Assembly (NCBI RefSeq): GCF_030269545.1
Contig: NZ_BSTN01000014.1
Span: forward strand, 62,001 to 126,000
Direction: 5' to 3'
From: Actinomadura sp. NBRC 104425
GTDB lineage: Bacteria > Actinomycetota > Actinomycetes > Streptosporangiales > Streptosporangiaceae
DNA: 64,000 nt
Below, in pieces: positions 17,614-28,360 of the stretch; position 1 is the stretch's first letter; each line of letters starts with the position of its first letter. The notes beneath the pieces were generated by a model. The model was not told where the DNA came from. It worked only from the letters and a program-made list of their open reading frames with translations, and searched no databases. The position numbers were made by a program, and so were the translations under genes.

Positions 17614-18519
17614 ATGGAGCTTCAGCAGATGCGCTATGTGGTCGCGGTCGCGGAGACGCGAAATTTCACCCGGGCCGCCGAGCAGTGCCGGGTCGTCCAG
17701 TCCGCACTGAGCCACCAGATCGCCCGGCTGGAACGCGAGCTGGGCGCCAAGCTGTTCGACCGCACCAGCCGTCGCGTCCGGCTGACCCCCGCGGGCGAGG
17801 CGTTCCTGCCCGCCGCCCGGCAGGCCCTGGACGCCGCCGAACGCGCCCGCGCCGAGGTGGCGGCCGCCGCGGGCGAGATCCGCGGACGGCTGGCCATCGG
17901 CGCCATCCCCACCGTCACGGCGGTCGACCTCCCCACCGCGTTGAAGGACTTCCACCTGCGGCACCGGCAGGTGCGCATCACCCTCCGCTCGGGCGCGAGC
18001 GAGGAGCTGATCGAGCAGGTGCGGCAGGGCGGCCTGGACATCGGGTTCCTCGGGCTGCCGGTGGGCCTGCGCCCCAAAGGCGTGCGCGGCCGGGAGCTGG
18101 CGCGCGGTGATCTCGTCGCGGTGATGGCGCCCGACCATCCGCTGGCCGGGGAGGACCATCTGGACCTGCACCAGCTGTCGGCTGAGACGTTCGTCGACTT
18201 CCCCGCGGGAACCGCCGCGCGGATCCAGTCCGACCAGGCGTTCGCGGCGGCCGGAGTCCGGCGCGAGGTCGCCTTTGAGGTGACGACGGTGGACTTCATG
18301 GCCCGGCTGATCCGGCAGGGCCTGGGCATCGGGATGATGCCGGCGTCCTTCACGTCCGAACTGCCCGACCTGCCCACCGTCCGGGTCCGCGACGCTCCGG
18401 CCCGCGTGGAGCACCTCATCTGGAGCCGCTTGCGCCCCAGCCCCGCTGCCGCGGCCTTCCTGGCCCTGCTCGGCGTCCCGCAGGACGAGCCTGTGGACAA
18501 CCCGCGCTGCCCGTCGTAG
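17614..18519 (+). CDS. LysR-family regulator
   Basis: A 301-residue LysR protein. The N-terminal helix-turn-helix (MELQQMRYVVAVAETRNFTR, then AAEQCRVVQSALSHQIARLE and RVRLTPAGEAFL) is clear, followed by a periplasmic-binding-like effector domain from about residue 90. It is divergent from the MFS-NmrA operon, which it probably regulates together with itself. Stop is only 20 bases before recQ, but the two are unlikely to be functionally linked. Effector unknown. Confidence 0.93.
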   Translation: MELQQMRYVVAVAETRNFTRAAEQCRVVQSALSHQIARLERELGAKLFDRTSRRVRLTPAGEAFLPAARQALDAAERARAEVAAAAGEIRGRLAIGAIPTVTAVDLPTALKDFHLRHRQVRITLRSGASEELIEQVRQGGLDIGFLGLPVGLRPKGVRGRELARGDLVAVMAPDHPLAGEDHLDLHQLSAETFVDFPAGTAARIQSDQAFAAAGVRREVAFEVTTVDFMARLIRQGLGIGMMPASFTSELPDLPTVRVRDAPARVEHLIWSRLRPSPAAAAFLALLGVPQDEPVDNPRCPS

Positions 18520-18539
18520 CCCGCCCCTAGGATGGCCGG

Positions 18540-20408
<1,869 letters not shown>

Positions 20409-20607
20409 TCTTTTAGGCGACGGTGCGGACGCCGGTCCGGCCGGTCGCCGCGCGCAGGGCCGCGGCCGGCCGGTCGCGGGCCGCGGTCTGGGCGGCGATG
20501 CGCGCTGCACCCCTGCCGCCGGCGTCAAGGTCAACGCGGCCGCCGCCCTCTTCCCGAGGCTCACATCGGGGCCGTCGCGCGGACGAAGACGCCGGCGCGC
20601 ACGCGTC
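20409..20607. other. gene-free stretch after recQ
   Basis: About 200 bases with no gene or strong hairpin that I can support. One minus-strand frame ends at a TAA near 20412 with an Ala/Arg-rich stretch, possibly the 3' remnant of a lost gene. Confidence 0.3.
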
Positions 20608-20937
20608 TCAGCGTTCGCGGGTGATACCGCGCAGCAGCAGGTCAACAACGTGGCCGCTCGCCGTCTCGTCCAACGGGGCGTGGTCGAGCATCAGCCGGTC
20701 CCACAGCACACGACATCGATCACGGTCTCCGTGTCGACATCGGGTGCGACCTCGCCGCGGGCGGCGGCCCGTTCCAGGATTTTGCGCATCGCGGCGCGGC
20801 GGCTGGCCAGGAAGCGGTCGCGGAAGGTGTGGGCGAACGCGGGGTCGAGCAGCGCCTGCGCCATCATGCCGATCAGCACGGGACTCCGGGCATTCTGCGG
20901 GGCCGCGGCCTGCAGGAGGACGTCGGTGGCGTCAAGT
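20608..20937 (-). pseudogene. C-terminal remnant of a TetR regulator, frameshifted
   Basis: Reading on the minus strand, VLIGMMAQALLDPAFAHTFR, then RRAAMRKILERAAARGEV and DVDTETVIDVVC, matches the C-terminal half of TetR-family proteins. The frame then stops near 20691, but in another frame the family's end continues as WDRLMLDHAPLDETASGHVV and DLLLRGITRER to a TGA at 20608. The N-terminal DNA-binding domain is absent: the fragment runs straight into the 3' end of the LAL gene. So it is both 5'-truncated and frameshifted and cannot make a regulator. Confidence 0.75.
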
Positions 20938-23682
20938 GAGCAGGCGGGCCAGTTCCACGCGCGAGCGGATGCCCAGCCGGGAGAAGACGTTCCGCAGATG
21001 GTGATCTACGGTGCGGGGGCTGATGGTGAGCCGGGCGGCGATCTCGCGGTTGGTGGCGCCTGCGGCGACGAGCCGGGCGATCTGGAGCTGCTGGGCGGTC
21101 AGCCGGTCCAGGCCGGCCGTGCCGCCGCCGTTCACCGCCTCCCCCGCTGCGCGCAGTTCGGCACGGGCGCGCTCGGCCCATGCCGCCGCGTCGTAGCCGG
21201 CGAAGATCTGCACGGCGGTGCGCAGGTGGCCGCGGGCCTCGCGGGGGCGGCGGTCGCGGCGCAGCCGGTGCCCGTACAGCAGTTCCGTGCGGGCCAGCTC
21301 GAACGTCGCGTCGCAGTGGCCGTGCAGCCGCAGCGCCTCCTCGAAGTGCGCGGCGGCCGTGTCCTCGTCGTCGGCGAGCAGGGCGTGGCAGCGGTGGGCG
21401 AGCGCGCGCCGTCCGGGGCTGCGGGTGCCGCGCGCCCAGCGGTCGTACAGCTCGAACGCGCGGCGGGCCTCGTCCCGGCGGCCGCAGCGGGCGGCGGCCT
21501 CCACCAGGTGCGCGGTGGCCAGGACGCGGACGGCGGGATGGGCCGAGTCGGTGCCGGTCAGCAGCCGCAGCCGGGGCAGCGCGTCGGCTGGCCGGTCGTC
21601 GGCCAGGTCCAGGCACGCCAGGGCCCAGGACCCGTACGCGGCGGGACGGGCGAGCCCGTGGCGTCCCACGGTGTCACTGAGCCCGTCCAGGTGGCCGAGC
21701 GTGGCGGCGCGGTCGCCGCGGAACGCGGTGACCAGCGCGATCGTGGCCAGGTGGTCGGCGGCGATGTTGCGCTGCCCGGCGGCGCGGGCCAGGTGCAGCC
21801 CCTCCCGGGCGATGGCGGTCGCCGCCGGGTAGCGGCCGAGGAACAGTTCGGTGTGGGCGAGGATCGCGAGCGCCTGCGGCTCCAACACGGGGGCGGCGCC
21901 GCAGCGCGCGCTTGCCACCGCCCGTGCGGCCAGTTCCCGGGCGCGCCGTCCGTCGCCGCACACCATGGCGGCGAACGCCGCGTACATGACGGCCGTGCAG
22001 TCGTCGGTCTGGTCGGCGAGTTCCAGTGCCCTGGCCAGGTTCCGGGACGCGACGTCGAACCGTCCCCGGAAGGTCGCCGCCAAGCCGACGAGGTGCGCGA
22101 CCACCAGCTCGGCGACCGGGCCCCGCGCGTGCAGTTGCGCCGCGTGGTCGGCGATGGCGGCGAAGGAGTGCAGGTCGCCGCCCGCTTCGGCGGCGTGCGC
22201 GGCCTTCATCAGGGTGGTGGCGGCCAGCGCGGGGTCGGAGTCGGCCAGGCGGTCGGCGGCCTCGCGCAGGATTCCGGCGGCGATGGCGGGCGTCCCGTCG
22301 TACAGCTCGATTTCGCCCTGGAGCAGCCGGGCGCGGCCGAGCCGCTCGGGGGTGTCGGCGAACGGCAGCACGGGACGCAGCATCGCACGGGCCCGGCGGG
22401 GCAGCCCGGCCGTCCACGCGTCGGCCGCGGCGGACACGTACCGGTCGGCCTTCAGGTCCAGGCCCGTGGTGAGTTCGGCGGCGCGCTGCCAGGCGCGCGA
22501 GGCGTCCAGGTACTGGCCGGTCGCGCGGGCGGAGGCGGCGGCGTCGGCGAGCTCGTCGGCGAGGGAGTCGTCCGGACGGTCCACGGCGGCGGCGCGGTGG
22601 CGGCAGCGCCGGGCCCGCTGCCCCTCCTGGTCGAGGACGTCCGCGAGCCGCGCGTGCACCCACCGCCGTTCGGCGGGCGAGGCGTCGGCGTACACCGAGG
22701 ACCGGACGAGCGGCGGCACCTCCACGGCCTGCCCGTCCACGCGCAGCAGCCCGGAGCCGAGCGCCGCGTCCAGGTCGGCGAGGCCGGCGGCGCGGGAGAG
22801 GGTGTCCAGGTCGAGCCGGTCGTCGGCGACCGCCAGCAGCACCAGCCGCCGGGCCCCGGGCGGAAGGCCGAGGTAGCGCCGCCGGTAGCGGGCGCGCAGG
22901 CGGCTGCCGGCGGGCAGCGCCCGGGGCGGCGCCGCCGTGCCCGCGAGCTGCCCGGGGGTCAGCGCCTCGGCCAGTTCGACCAGTGCCAGCGGACGGCCGG
23001 CGGCCAGCTCGACCAGTTCCTCGGCCAGTTCCTCCCGGATCAGGCCCCGGGTGAGCCGGTCCAGCAGGCGCATCGAGGCGGCGTCGTCCAGTGGGGGGAC
23101 GGTGAGCCGCGGCACGTCGGCCGGGCCGTCCCGCCCGCACACGGTGAACACCATGGCCACGCGGTCGTCGCGGACGCGCCGCGCCGCGTACGTCAGCGCC
23201 TCCAGCGACACGCGGTCCAGCAGGTGCGCGTCGTCCACCCAGCACAGCAGCGGACGGCCCGCCGCCACCTCGGCCAGCAGCCCGCACACGGCGGTGTACA
23301 GGGTGAACGGCGCGGCCGTGACGCCGCCGCCGTGCCCGAGCAGCGGGGCGAGCACGTCGGCATGCCGGGAGGCGTGTGCCGGGGACGACCGCCGCGCCGC
23401 GTCCACCAGCGGGCGCAGCAGCCGGTGCAGGCCCGCGTACGGCACGGCGGTCTCCTGCGGGATGCCCCGGGTGCCGACGGCGCGGAACCGGGGCGGCGCC
23501 TGGCGGACGACCGCTTCCAGCAGGGCGGTGCGGCCGATGCCGGGCGGCCCGGCGATCGCCAGTGCGCCGCCGTGTCCGGTGCGGGCCCGGGCGAGCAGCC
23601 CGCGCAGGGCCGCCAGCTCGTGGTCCCGCCCGTAGAGGGGGGCGGTGGTGGTCGTGGGGGCGAGGTCGGTTCCGAGGGTCAT
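20932..23682 (-). CDS. LAL-type LuxR regulator with AAA domain
   Basis: A 916-residue large ATP-binding LuxR regulator. The N-terminal AAA_16-like domain starts YGRDHELAALRGLLARA; its P-loop reads GPPGIGRTALLE, with Arg in place of the Walker A Lys, while Walker B (LLCWVDDAHLLD) is normal. TPR-like helices fill the middle, and the C-terminus is a LuxR helix-turn-helix (LTAQQLQIARLVAAGATNRE, then RTVDHHLRNVFSRLG). GGAGGTG precedes the ATG. It is the last gene on the liv operon strand, 77 bases after the substrate-binding protein gene. LAL proteins regulate catabolic or biosynthetic genes; its target here is unknown. Confidence 0.92.
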   Translation of the reverse strand: MTLGTDLAPTTTTAPLYGRDHELAALRGLLARARTGHGGALAIAGPPGIGRTALLEAVVRQAPPRFRAVGTRGIPQETAVPYAGLHRLLRPLVDAARRSSPAHASRHADVLAPLLGHGGGVTAAPFTLYTAVCGLLAEVAAGRPLLCWVDDAHLLDRVSLEALTYAARRVRDDRVAMVFTVCGRDGPADVPRLTVPPLDDAASMRLLDRLTRGLIREELAEELVELAAGRPLALVELAEALTPGQLAGTAAPPRALPAGSRLRARYRRRYLGLPPGARRLVLLAVADDRLDLDTLSRAAGLADLDAALGSGLLRVDGQAVEVPPLVRSSVYADASPAERRWVHARLADVLDQEGQRARRCRHRAAAVDRPDDSLADELADAAASARATGQYLDASRAWQRAAELTTGLDLKADRYVSAAADAWTAGLPRRARAMLRPVLPFADTPERLGRARLLQGEIELYDGTPAIAAGILREAADRLADSDPALAATTLMKAAHAAEAGGDLHSFAAIADHAAQLHARGPVAELVVAHLVGLAATFRGRFDVASRNLARALELADQTDDCTAVMYAAFAAMVCGDGRRARELAARAVASARCGAAPVLEPQALAILAHTELFLGRYPAATAIAREGLHLARAAGQRNIAADHLATIALVTAFRGDRAATLGHLDGLSDTVGRHGLARPAAYGSWALACLDLADDRPADALPRLRLLTGTDSAHPAVRVLATAHLVEAAARCGRRDEARRAFELYDRWARGTRSPGRRALAHRCHALLADDEDTAAAHFEEALRLHGHCDATFELARTELLYGHRLRRDRRPREARGHLRTAVQIFAGYDAAAWAERARAELRAAGEAVNGGGTAGLDRLTAQQLQIARLVAAGATNREIAARLTISPRTVDHHLRNVFSRLGIRSRVELARLLT

Positions 23683-23759
23683 GTCGCACCTCCCAGCCGG
23701 ATGCCGCTCGTGCGATGCGGCTCACGGCTCAGTGGCTTGCCGGCCGGGGCCGCCCGCGG

Positions 23760-25007
23760 TCAGCTGTGGCTCGGCGCGGCGTACCCTTTGGCGAGGTCGG
23801 ACTCGGCGGCGTCGCGCACCATGCGGGTGCCGCCCACCGCCTTGGCGTCGGGCTTGACGACGTAGCTGGCGCGGGACGCGGGGCGGTCCCACTTGGAGAA
23901 GTCCTGCGGCGCGCCGCCGAACCCGAGGTCGAACGAGGTGTTGGAGCGGTGGGCCTTGACGATGCCGTCACGTGTGAGGTCCTTGCCGGCGCACGCCTTC
24001 TTGAGCGCCTCACCGACGATTGCAGCCGTTGTGTAACCCGAGTAGACGGAGCTGTCCAGGGGCTGCCCCTTGTAGGCCGCCTGGTATTCACCCGCCAGCT
24101 TGCGCACGGCCGGGATGTCGGCGCTGAACGGCGGCGCGGCGGTCAGCACGTAGTAGTCCTTCTGCAGCGCCGCGCCGACCGGGGTGGCCAGCAGCTGCTG
24201 CGCGAACGCCGAGTTGCTCGCCGCGAACGGCACGTCCAGCCCGGCGGCCGCCGCCACGCCCACCAGCGACGCGGCCTGCTTGGGGCTGACGCTGACCAGC
24301 ACGGCCTTCACCCCGGCCTTGCGGAACGCGCCGACCTGCGCGGTCATGTCCGCGTCGGTCGCCTTGACCTGCTGTTCGACCAGCGTCATGCCGAGCTTGC
24401 CGGCCGCGTACTTGGACCCGGCGAGGGCGCTCTGCCCGTAGTCGCCTTCCAGGTAGATGTGGCCGACCTTGTCTCCGCGCTTGAGGCCCTTCTCCTGCGC
24501 CAGGAACGCCAGCCCGTTGATCATGTCGATGTCGTAGGTGGTGCCGGTGACCTGGATGTAGCGGCTGCCGAGCAGGTCGTGCGCCCACGCCTGCGGGATG
24601 GTCAGCAGGTGGTCGGCCTCCACCCGGGCGCGCAGCGCGTTGGTGATGGGCGACCCGATGACCTGGGGCAGTGCCGCCGACCGGGGGGCGACCTCGCTGT
24701 AGGCGGCGACGGCCTTCTGCACGTCGTAGCCGTGGTCGCGGACGACCAGCTCGACCTTGCGTCCGCACACCCCGCCGGCCGCGTTGAGCTGGTCGAAGTA
24801 GAGCTTCTGTGCCTGGGTGACGCCCTTGCCGAGCGCGGCGTACGGGCCGGTGAGGTCGGTCAACGCGGCCACGGTGATCTTGTCGTCGGTGACGCCGGGG
24901 CCGGTCTTGACGCCATCGGAGGACGAGCCGCCGGTGGCCTTGCCACTGCACCCGGCGGCCGTCAGGGCGAGCGCCAGCGCCGTCGCGGCGACGGTGAGGG
25001 TTCTCAT
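23760..25007 (-). CDS. branched-chain amino acid type ABC substrate-binding lipoprotein
   Basis: A 415-residue periplasmic-type binding protein of the Peripla_BP_6 (LivJ-like) class. The ATG at 25007 gives a lipoprotein signal with lipobox LTAAGCSG near residue 20. The mature part begins with ITVAALTDLTGPYAALGKG, characteristic of the family. It is the fifth gene of the livFGHM cassette, overlapping the LivM stop region by four bases. Ligands for this class in actinomycetes include amino acids, urea, amides and aromatic acids, so the name 'branched-chain' is generic. Confidence 0.93.
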   Translation of the reverse strand: MRTLTVAATALALALTAAGCSGKATGGSSSDGVKTGPGVTDDKITVAALTDLTGPYAALGKGVTQAQKLYFDQLNAAGGVCGRKVELVVRDHGYDVQKAVAAYSEVAPRSAALPQVIGSPITNALRARVEADHLLTIPQAWAHDLLGSRYIQVTGTTYDIDMINGLAFLAQEKGLKRGDKVGHIYLEGDYGQSALAGSKYAAGKLGMTLVEQQVKATDADMTAQVGAFRKAGVKAVLVSVSPKQAASLVGVAAAAGLDVPFAASNSAFAQQLLATPVGAALQKDYYVLTAAPPFSADIPAVRKLAGEYQAAYKGQPLDSSVYSGYTTAAIVGEALKKACAGKDLTRDGIVKAHRSNTSFDLGFGGAPQDFSKWDRPASRASYVVKPDAKAVGGTRMVRDAAESDLAKGYAAPSHS

Positions 25008-26122
25008 GCGGGTGTCTCCTCGGGTCTGGAGGGGAGGGGGGACGCGGGGCGGCGGCGTGCGCGCAGGCGGATCCGGATCCGCGCGGCCAGGCCGAGCACG
25101 CCGCCGGGCAGGTACAGCAGGACGGCGACGAACGCGACGCCGTACAGCAGCCGGGCCGCCTCGGCGGGCGACATGCCGCCGGACGAGCCGGGCGGGGCGA
25201 CCAGGGGGACGGCGTCGCCGTAGCGGGTGAGCAGCATGGGCAGCACGGACACGAACACCGCGCCGGTGACCGCGCCCGCCACCGTCCCGAGCCCGCCGAT
25301 GACGATCATGGCGAGGTAGTCCAGGGCCAGCGTCAGGCCGAAGTACTCGGGCACCGTCCGCTGGAACGCCAGCGCGACCAGCACCCCGGCCAGCCCCGCG
25401 TACATGGACGACAGCACGAACGCCGCCGCCCGGTACCGCGCGACCGGCACGCCCATCGCGCCCGCCGCGATCTCGTTGTCGCGGATGGTGTTCAGCGCGC
25501 GTCCGGGGCGGGAGCGCAGCACGCCTCGCGCGAACAGTCCGGCGAGGACGAGCAGCAGCAGGGCCAGGTACCAGAGCCGTTCCAGCCCGCCGAACGGCAC
25601 GCCCAGCACGTACAGCGGTTGGGGGGTGTCGGCGAACCGGAATCCCAGCAGCTCCATCGGCGGGACGGCGCGTCCGTTGACACCGCCGGTCACCGAGTCG
25701 GCCCGCAGCATCACATGCTGGCCGAGGAAGACCAGCGCGAGTGTGGCGATGCCCAGCGCGGGGCCTTTGAGGCGTCCGGCGATGGGGCTGCACGCGCCGC
25801 CCGCGATACCGGCGACGGCGACCGCCGCGACCGCCGCCGTCCACGTGGGCCAGCCCAGCCCGGACAGGGTGCGCCCGGCGGCCTCCTCCGGCTCGGCGGC
25901 CAGCCACACGTAGGTGTAGGCGCCCACGGCGAGGAAGAACGCGTGCCCCATGGACAGCTGACCGGCCGCGCCGGTGAGCACGTTGAGCCCGATGGCGCCG
26001 ATCGCTGCGGCCATCGCGAACAGCCCGGCCTGCAGCCAGAACGGCCCGGCGTAGAACGGCACCGCCAGCAGCACGGCCAGGCCGACGGCGGCCGCGGCGG
26101 CCGTCACACGTCGCTCAGACAC
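25004..26122 (-). CDS. LivM-type ABC permease
   Basis: A 372-residue permease of the branched-chain amino acid family with 8-10 helices. It shows NVLTGAAGQLSMGHAFFLAV near the N-terminus and the cytoplasmic coupling loop RSRPGRALNTIRDNEIAAGA, followed by GVPVARYRAAAFVLSSMYAG. It overlaps livH by eight bases upstream and the binding-protein gene by four downstream. The C-terminal basic tail is slightly longer than usual. Confidence 0.93.
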   Translation of the reverse strand: MSERRVTAAAAAVGLAVLLAVPFYAGPFWLQAGLFAMAAAIGAIGLNVLTGAAGQLSMGHAFFLAVGAYTYVWLAAEPEEAAGRTLSGLGWPTWTAAVAAVAVAGIAGGACSPIAGRLKGPALGIATLALVFLGQHVMLRADSVTGGVNGRAVPPMELLGFRFADTPQPLYVLGVPFGGLERLWYLALLLLVLAGLFARGVLRSRPGRALNTIRDNEIAAGAMGVPVARYRAAAFVLSSMYAGLAGVLVALAFQRTVPEYFGLTLALDYLAMIVIGGLGTVAGAVTGAVFVSVLPMLLTRYGDAVPLVAPPGSSGGMSPAEAARLLYGVAFVAVLLYLPGGVLGLAARIRIRLRARRRPASPLPSRPEETPA

Positions 26123-27005
26123 GGGCGGGCTCCCTGGTTCCGAACAGCCCGGCGGGGCGGGCCAGCAGCACGACGGTCATCAGCAGGTAGGGCGCGATCT
26201 CGGCGAAGCCGCCGCCGAACAGCGCCACGTCGTTCTGGTAGCCGACGACGGCCGCCTCGGTGATCCCGATCAGCACGCCGCCGACGAGGGCGCCGGTGGT
26301 GGAGTCGATCCCGCCGAGCACGGCGGCGGGAAGCGCCTTGAGCGCGGCGAGCGACGTCGTCCGGTCCAAACCGGGGGTGGGGAACACGCACATGAACAGC
26401 GCGGCGAGCGCGGCCAGCGCCCCGGCGACGGCCCAGGCGCCCGCCGAGACCCGGCCGAGCCGCACGCCCATCAGCGCGGCCGTCCGGCGGTTCTCGGCGG
26501 CGGCGCGCATCGCCACGCCCCAGGAGGTGAACCGGAACGCCAGCAGGAACGCGGCGATCACGGCGACCGCGACGGCGAACGCGGCGATGCGGGTCTGCGC
26601 GATCGTGACATCGCCGATCCGTACGACGCGGTCGCCCCACGGGTCGCCGAGCGGTAGCACCTCGGTGCCGATGCGGCGGGTCAGCTCGACGGTGAGGACG
26701 ATGTCCACGCCGATCGTGACGATGCTCAGCGTGGCGTGCCCGCCGGTCCGGACGCGGCGCAGCACCACCAGCTCCACCAGCGTGGCCAGCACCGCCGTCG
26801 CCGCGACGCCCGCCAGGACGGCACCGGCGAAGCCGATGTCGTCGTGCAACACCGCGACCAGGTAGCCGCCCGCGAGCAGCAGCGACGTATGGGCGAAGTT
26901 GATCACTTCGGTGGCCTTGAAGATCACCACGAAGCCGAGCGCGATGAGCGCGTACACCGCACCGGATGCGAGCCCGTTGACCAGAATCTCCACGATCGTG
27001 CTCAC
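26115..27005 (-). CDS. LivH-type ABC permease
   Basis: A 296-residue permease with the LivH N-terminus LVNGLASGAVYALIALGFVV and FKATEVINFAHTSLLLAGGY. The coupling loop is seen at MRAAAENRRTAALMGVRLGR. It overlaps LivG (stop 27002) by four bases, and together with LivM forms the membrane channel of the transporter. Confidence 0.93.
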   Translation of the reverse strand: MSTIVEILVNGLASGAVYALIALGFVVIFKATEVINFAHTSLLLAGGYLVAVLHDDIGFAGAVLAGVAATAVLATLVELVVLRRVRTGGHATLSIVTIGVDIVLTVELTRRIGTEVLPLGDPWGDRVVRIGDVTIAQTRIAAFAVAVAVIAAFLLAFRFTSWGVAMRAAAENRRTAALMGVRLGRVSAGAWAVAGALAALAALFMCVFPTPGLDRTTSLAALKALPAAVLGGIDSTTGALVGGVLIGITEAAVVGYQNDVALFGGGFAEIAPYLLMTVVLLARPAGLFGTREPARV

Positions 27006-28360
27006 CGCTGCTCCCCCTCCCCAGCCGCCGCCGAGGCCCCGGCAGCCCCATCAACCTCGCCACTTACGCCAGCGCCGGCAGCGCCGCCAGCGCCGGCGGT
27101 GCCAGCAGTGCCACTGGTTCCGGCAGTGCCAGCGATCCGGGAGACCGTCCCGACCGCGTCGGCTGCGCCAGCAGCACCAGCGGATCCGGCCGTGCCGGCA
27201 GTGCCATCGGCCCCGGCAGCCGTGCCAGCAGTTCCGGCAGCGCCAGCGGTACCAGCGGTCTCGCCAGTGCCGGCAGCGCCAGCGGTCCGGGAGGCCGTCC
27301 CGACCGCGTCGGCTGCGCCGGCAATACCAGCGGATCCGGCCGTGCCGGCAGTGCCATCGGCCCCGGCAGCCGTGCCAGCAGTTCCGGCAGCGCCAGCGGT
27401 ACCAGCGGTCTCGCGGGTGCCAGCAGCGCCGGCGATCCGGGAGGCCGTCCCGACCGCGTCGGCTGTGCCACCAGCACCAGCGGATCCGACAGCACCAGCA
27501 GTGCCGCCGGTCCCGGCGGCCGTGCCAGCGGCTCCGGCAGCGCCGGGGGTCTCCACGGTGTCGGCAGTCCAGGTGGTGGTGCCGGGGGTGCCCAGGTAGG
27601 CGCGGATGACTTGCGGGTTGCTGCGGATGCTTGCGGGGGTGCCGGTGGCGATGCGGCGGCCGAAGTCCAGGACGGTGACCTCGTCGGCCAGCCGGGCGAC
27701 CAGGTCCATGTCGTGCTCCACCAGCAGGATCGAGATGCCGAGCGAGGCGCGGACCTGGCGCAGCACGGCGGCCATCGCGCGCCGCTCGGGCGCGTTCATC
27801 CCGGCGACCGGCTCGTCCAGCAGCAGCACGCGCGGCTCCAGGCACAGCGCCCGGGCCAGCTCGACGCGCTTTTGCACCCCGTACGGCAGCAGCCCGACGG
27901 GTCGGCCGAGGTGCTCGGCGACGCCGACGAACTCGGCGATCTCCGCGACGCGGGCGCGGTGGCGGCGTTCCTCGCGGCGCGCGGCGGGCAGCCGCAGCCC
28001 GCAGGCGACGAACCCGGCGCGGGTGAGGCGGTGGCGGCCGAGCATCAGGTTGTCGGCCGTGCTGAGCCGGGGCGACAGCGCGAGGTTCTGGAACGTGCGG
28101 GCCACGCCGAGCGCGGCGATGCGGTGCGGCGGCAGTCCGGTCAGCTCGGTGCCGCCGAACCGGACGCTGCCCGCGGCGGCACGGTAGACGCCCGACAGCA
28201 CGTTGAAGCAGGTGGACTTGCCCGCTCCGTTGGGGCCGATGAGCGCGTGCACACTGCCGGGCGTGACGGTGAAGCCGACGTCGTCCAGCGCGGTGAGGCC
28301 GGCGAACCGCACGGTCAGGCCGGTGACCACCAGTTCGGGGGCGATGGGCGCGGCGGTCAT
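27002..28360 (-). CDS. LivG-type ABC ATPase with a 195-residue Ala/Gly/Thr repeat tail
   Basis: A 452-residue protein; ordinary LivG is about 255 residues. Residues 1-257 are a normal ATPase: Walker A GPNGAGKST (42-50), Q-loop FQNLALSP, family signature LPYGVQKRVELARAL, Walker B VLLLDEPVAGM, switch His in VEHDMDL, ending QVIRAYLG. Residues 258-452 are built of GTAG, GAAG and similar repeats, a low-complexity tail reminiscent of mycobacterial PGRS sequences, encoded by 150-bp tandem repeats. The ATG at 28360 overlaps the LivF TGA (ATGA). The tail ends four bases into livH, so it is in frame and translated unless the repeats interfere. A genuine extension, not a frameshift product. Confidence 0.9.
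   Translation of the reverse strand: MTAAPIAPELVVTGLTVRFAGLTALDDVGFTVTPGSVHALIGPNGAGKSTCFNVLSGVYRAAAGSVRFGGTELTGLPPHRIAALGVARTFQNLALSPRLSTADNLMLGRHRLTRAGFVACGLRLPAARREERRHRARVAEIAEFVGVAEHLGRPVGLLPYGVQKRVELARALCLEPRVLLLDEPVAGMNAPERRAMAAVLRQVRASLGISILLVEHDMDLVARLADEVTVLDFGRRIATGTPASIRSNPQVIRAYLGTPGTTTWTADTVETPGAAGAAGTAAGTGGTAGAVGSAGAGGTADAVGTASRIAGAAGTRETAGTAGAAGTAGTAAGADGTAGTAGSAGIAGAADAVGTASRTAGAAGTGETAGTAGAAGTAGTAAGADGTAGTAGSAGAAGAADAVGTVSRIAGTAGTSGTAGTAGAGGAAGAGVSGEVDGAAGASAAAGEGEQR
27060..27560 (-). repeat. 150-bp tandem repeat in the 3' part of livG
   Basis: The block CCGACCGCGTCGGCTG recurs at 27150, 27300 and 27450, exactly 150 bases apart. Each unit encodes 50 residues such as ADAVGTASRIAGAAG and ETAGTAGAAGTAGTAAGADG. 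Two units are almost identical and the third is diverged, with shorter related pieces at both ends. Confidence 0.9.

Noticed and set aside
27060-27560. CRISPR-like regular repeats
   Set aside because: The 150-bp units are contiguous, have no spacers and encode in-frame tails of LivG.
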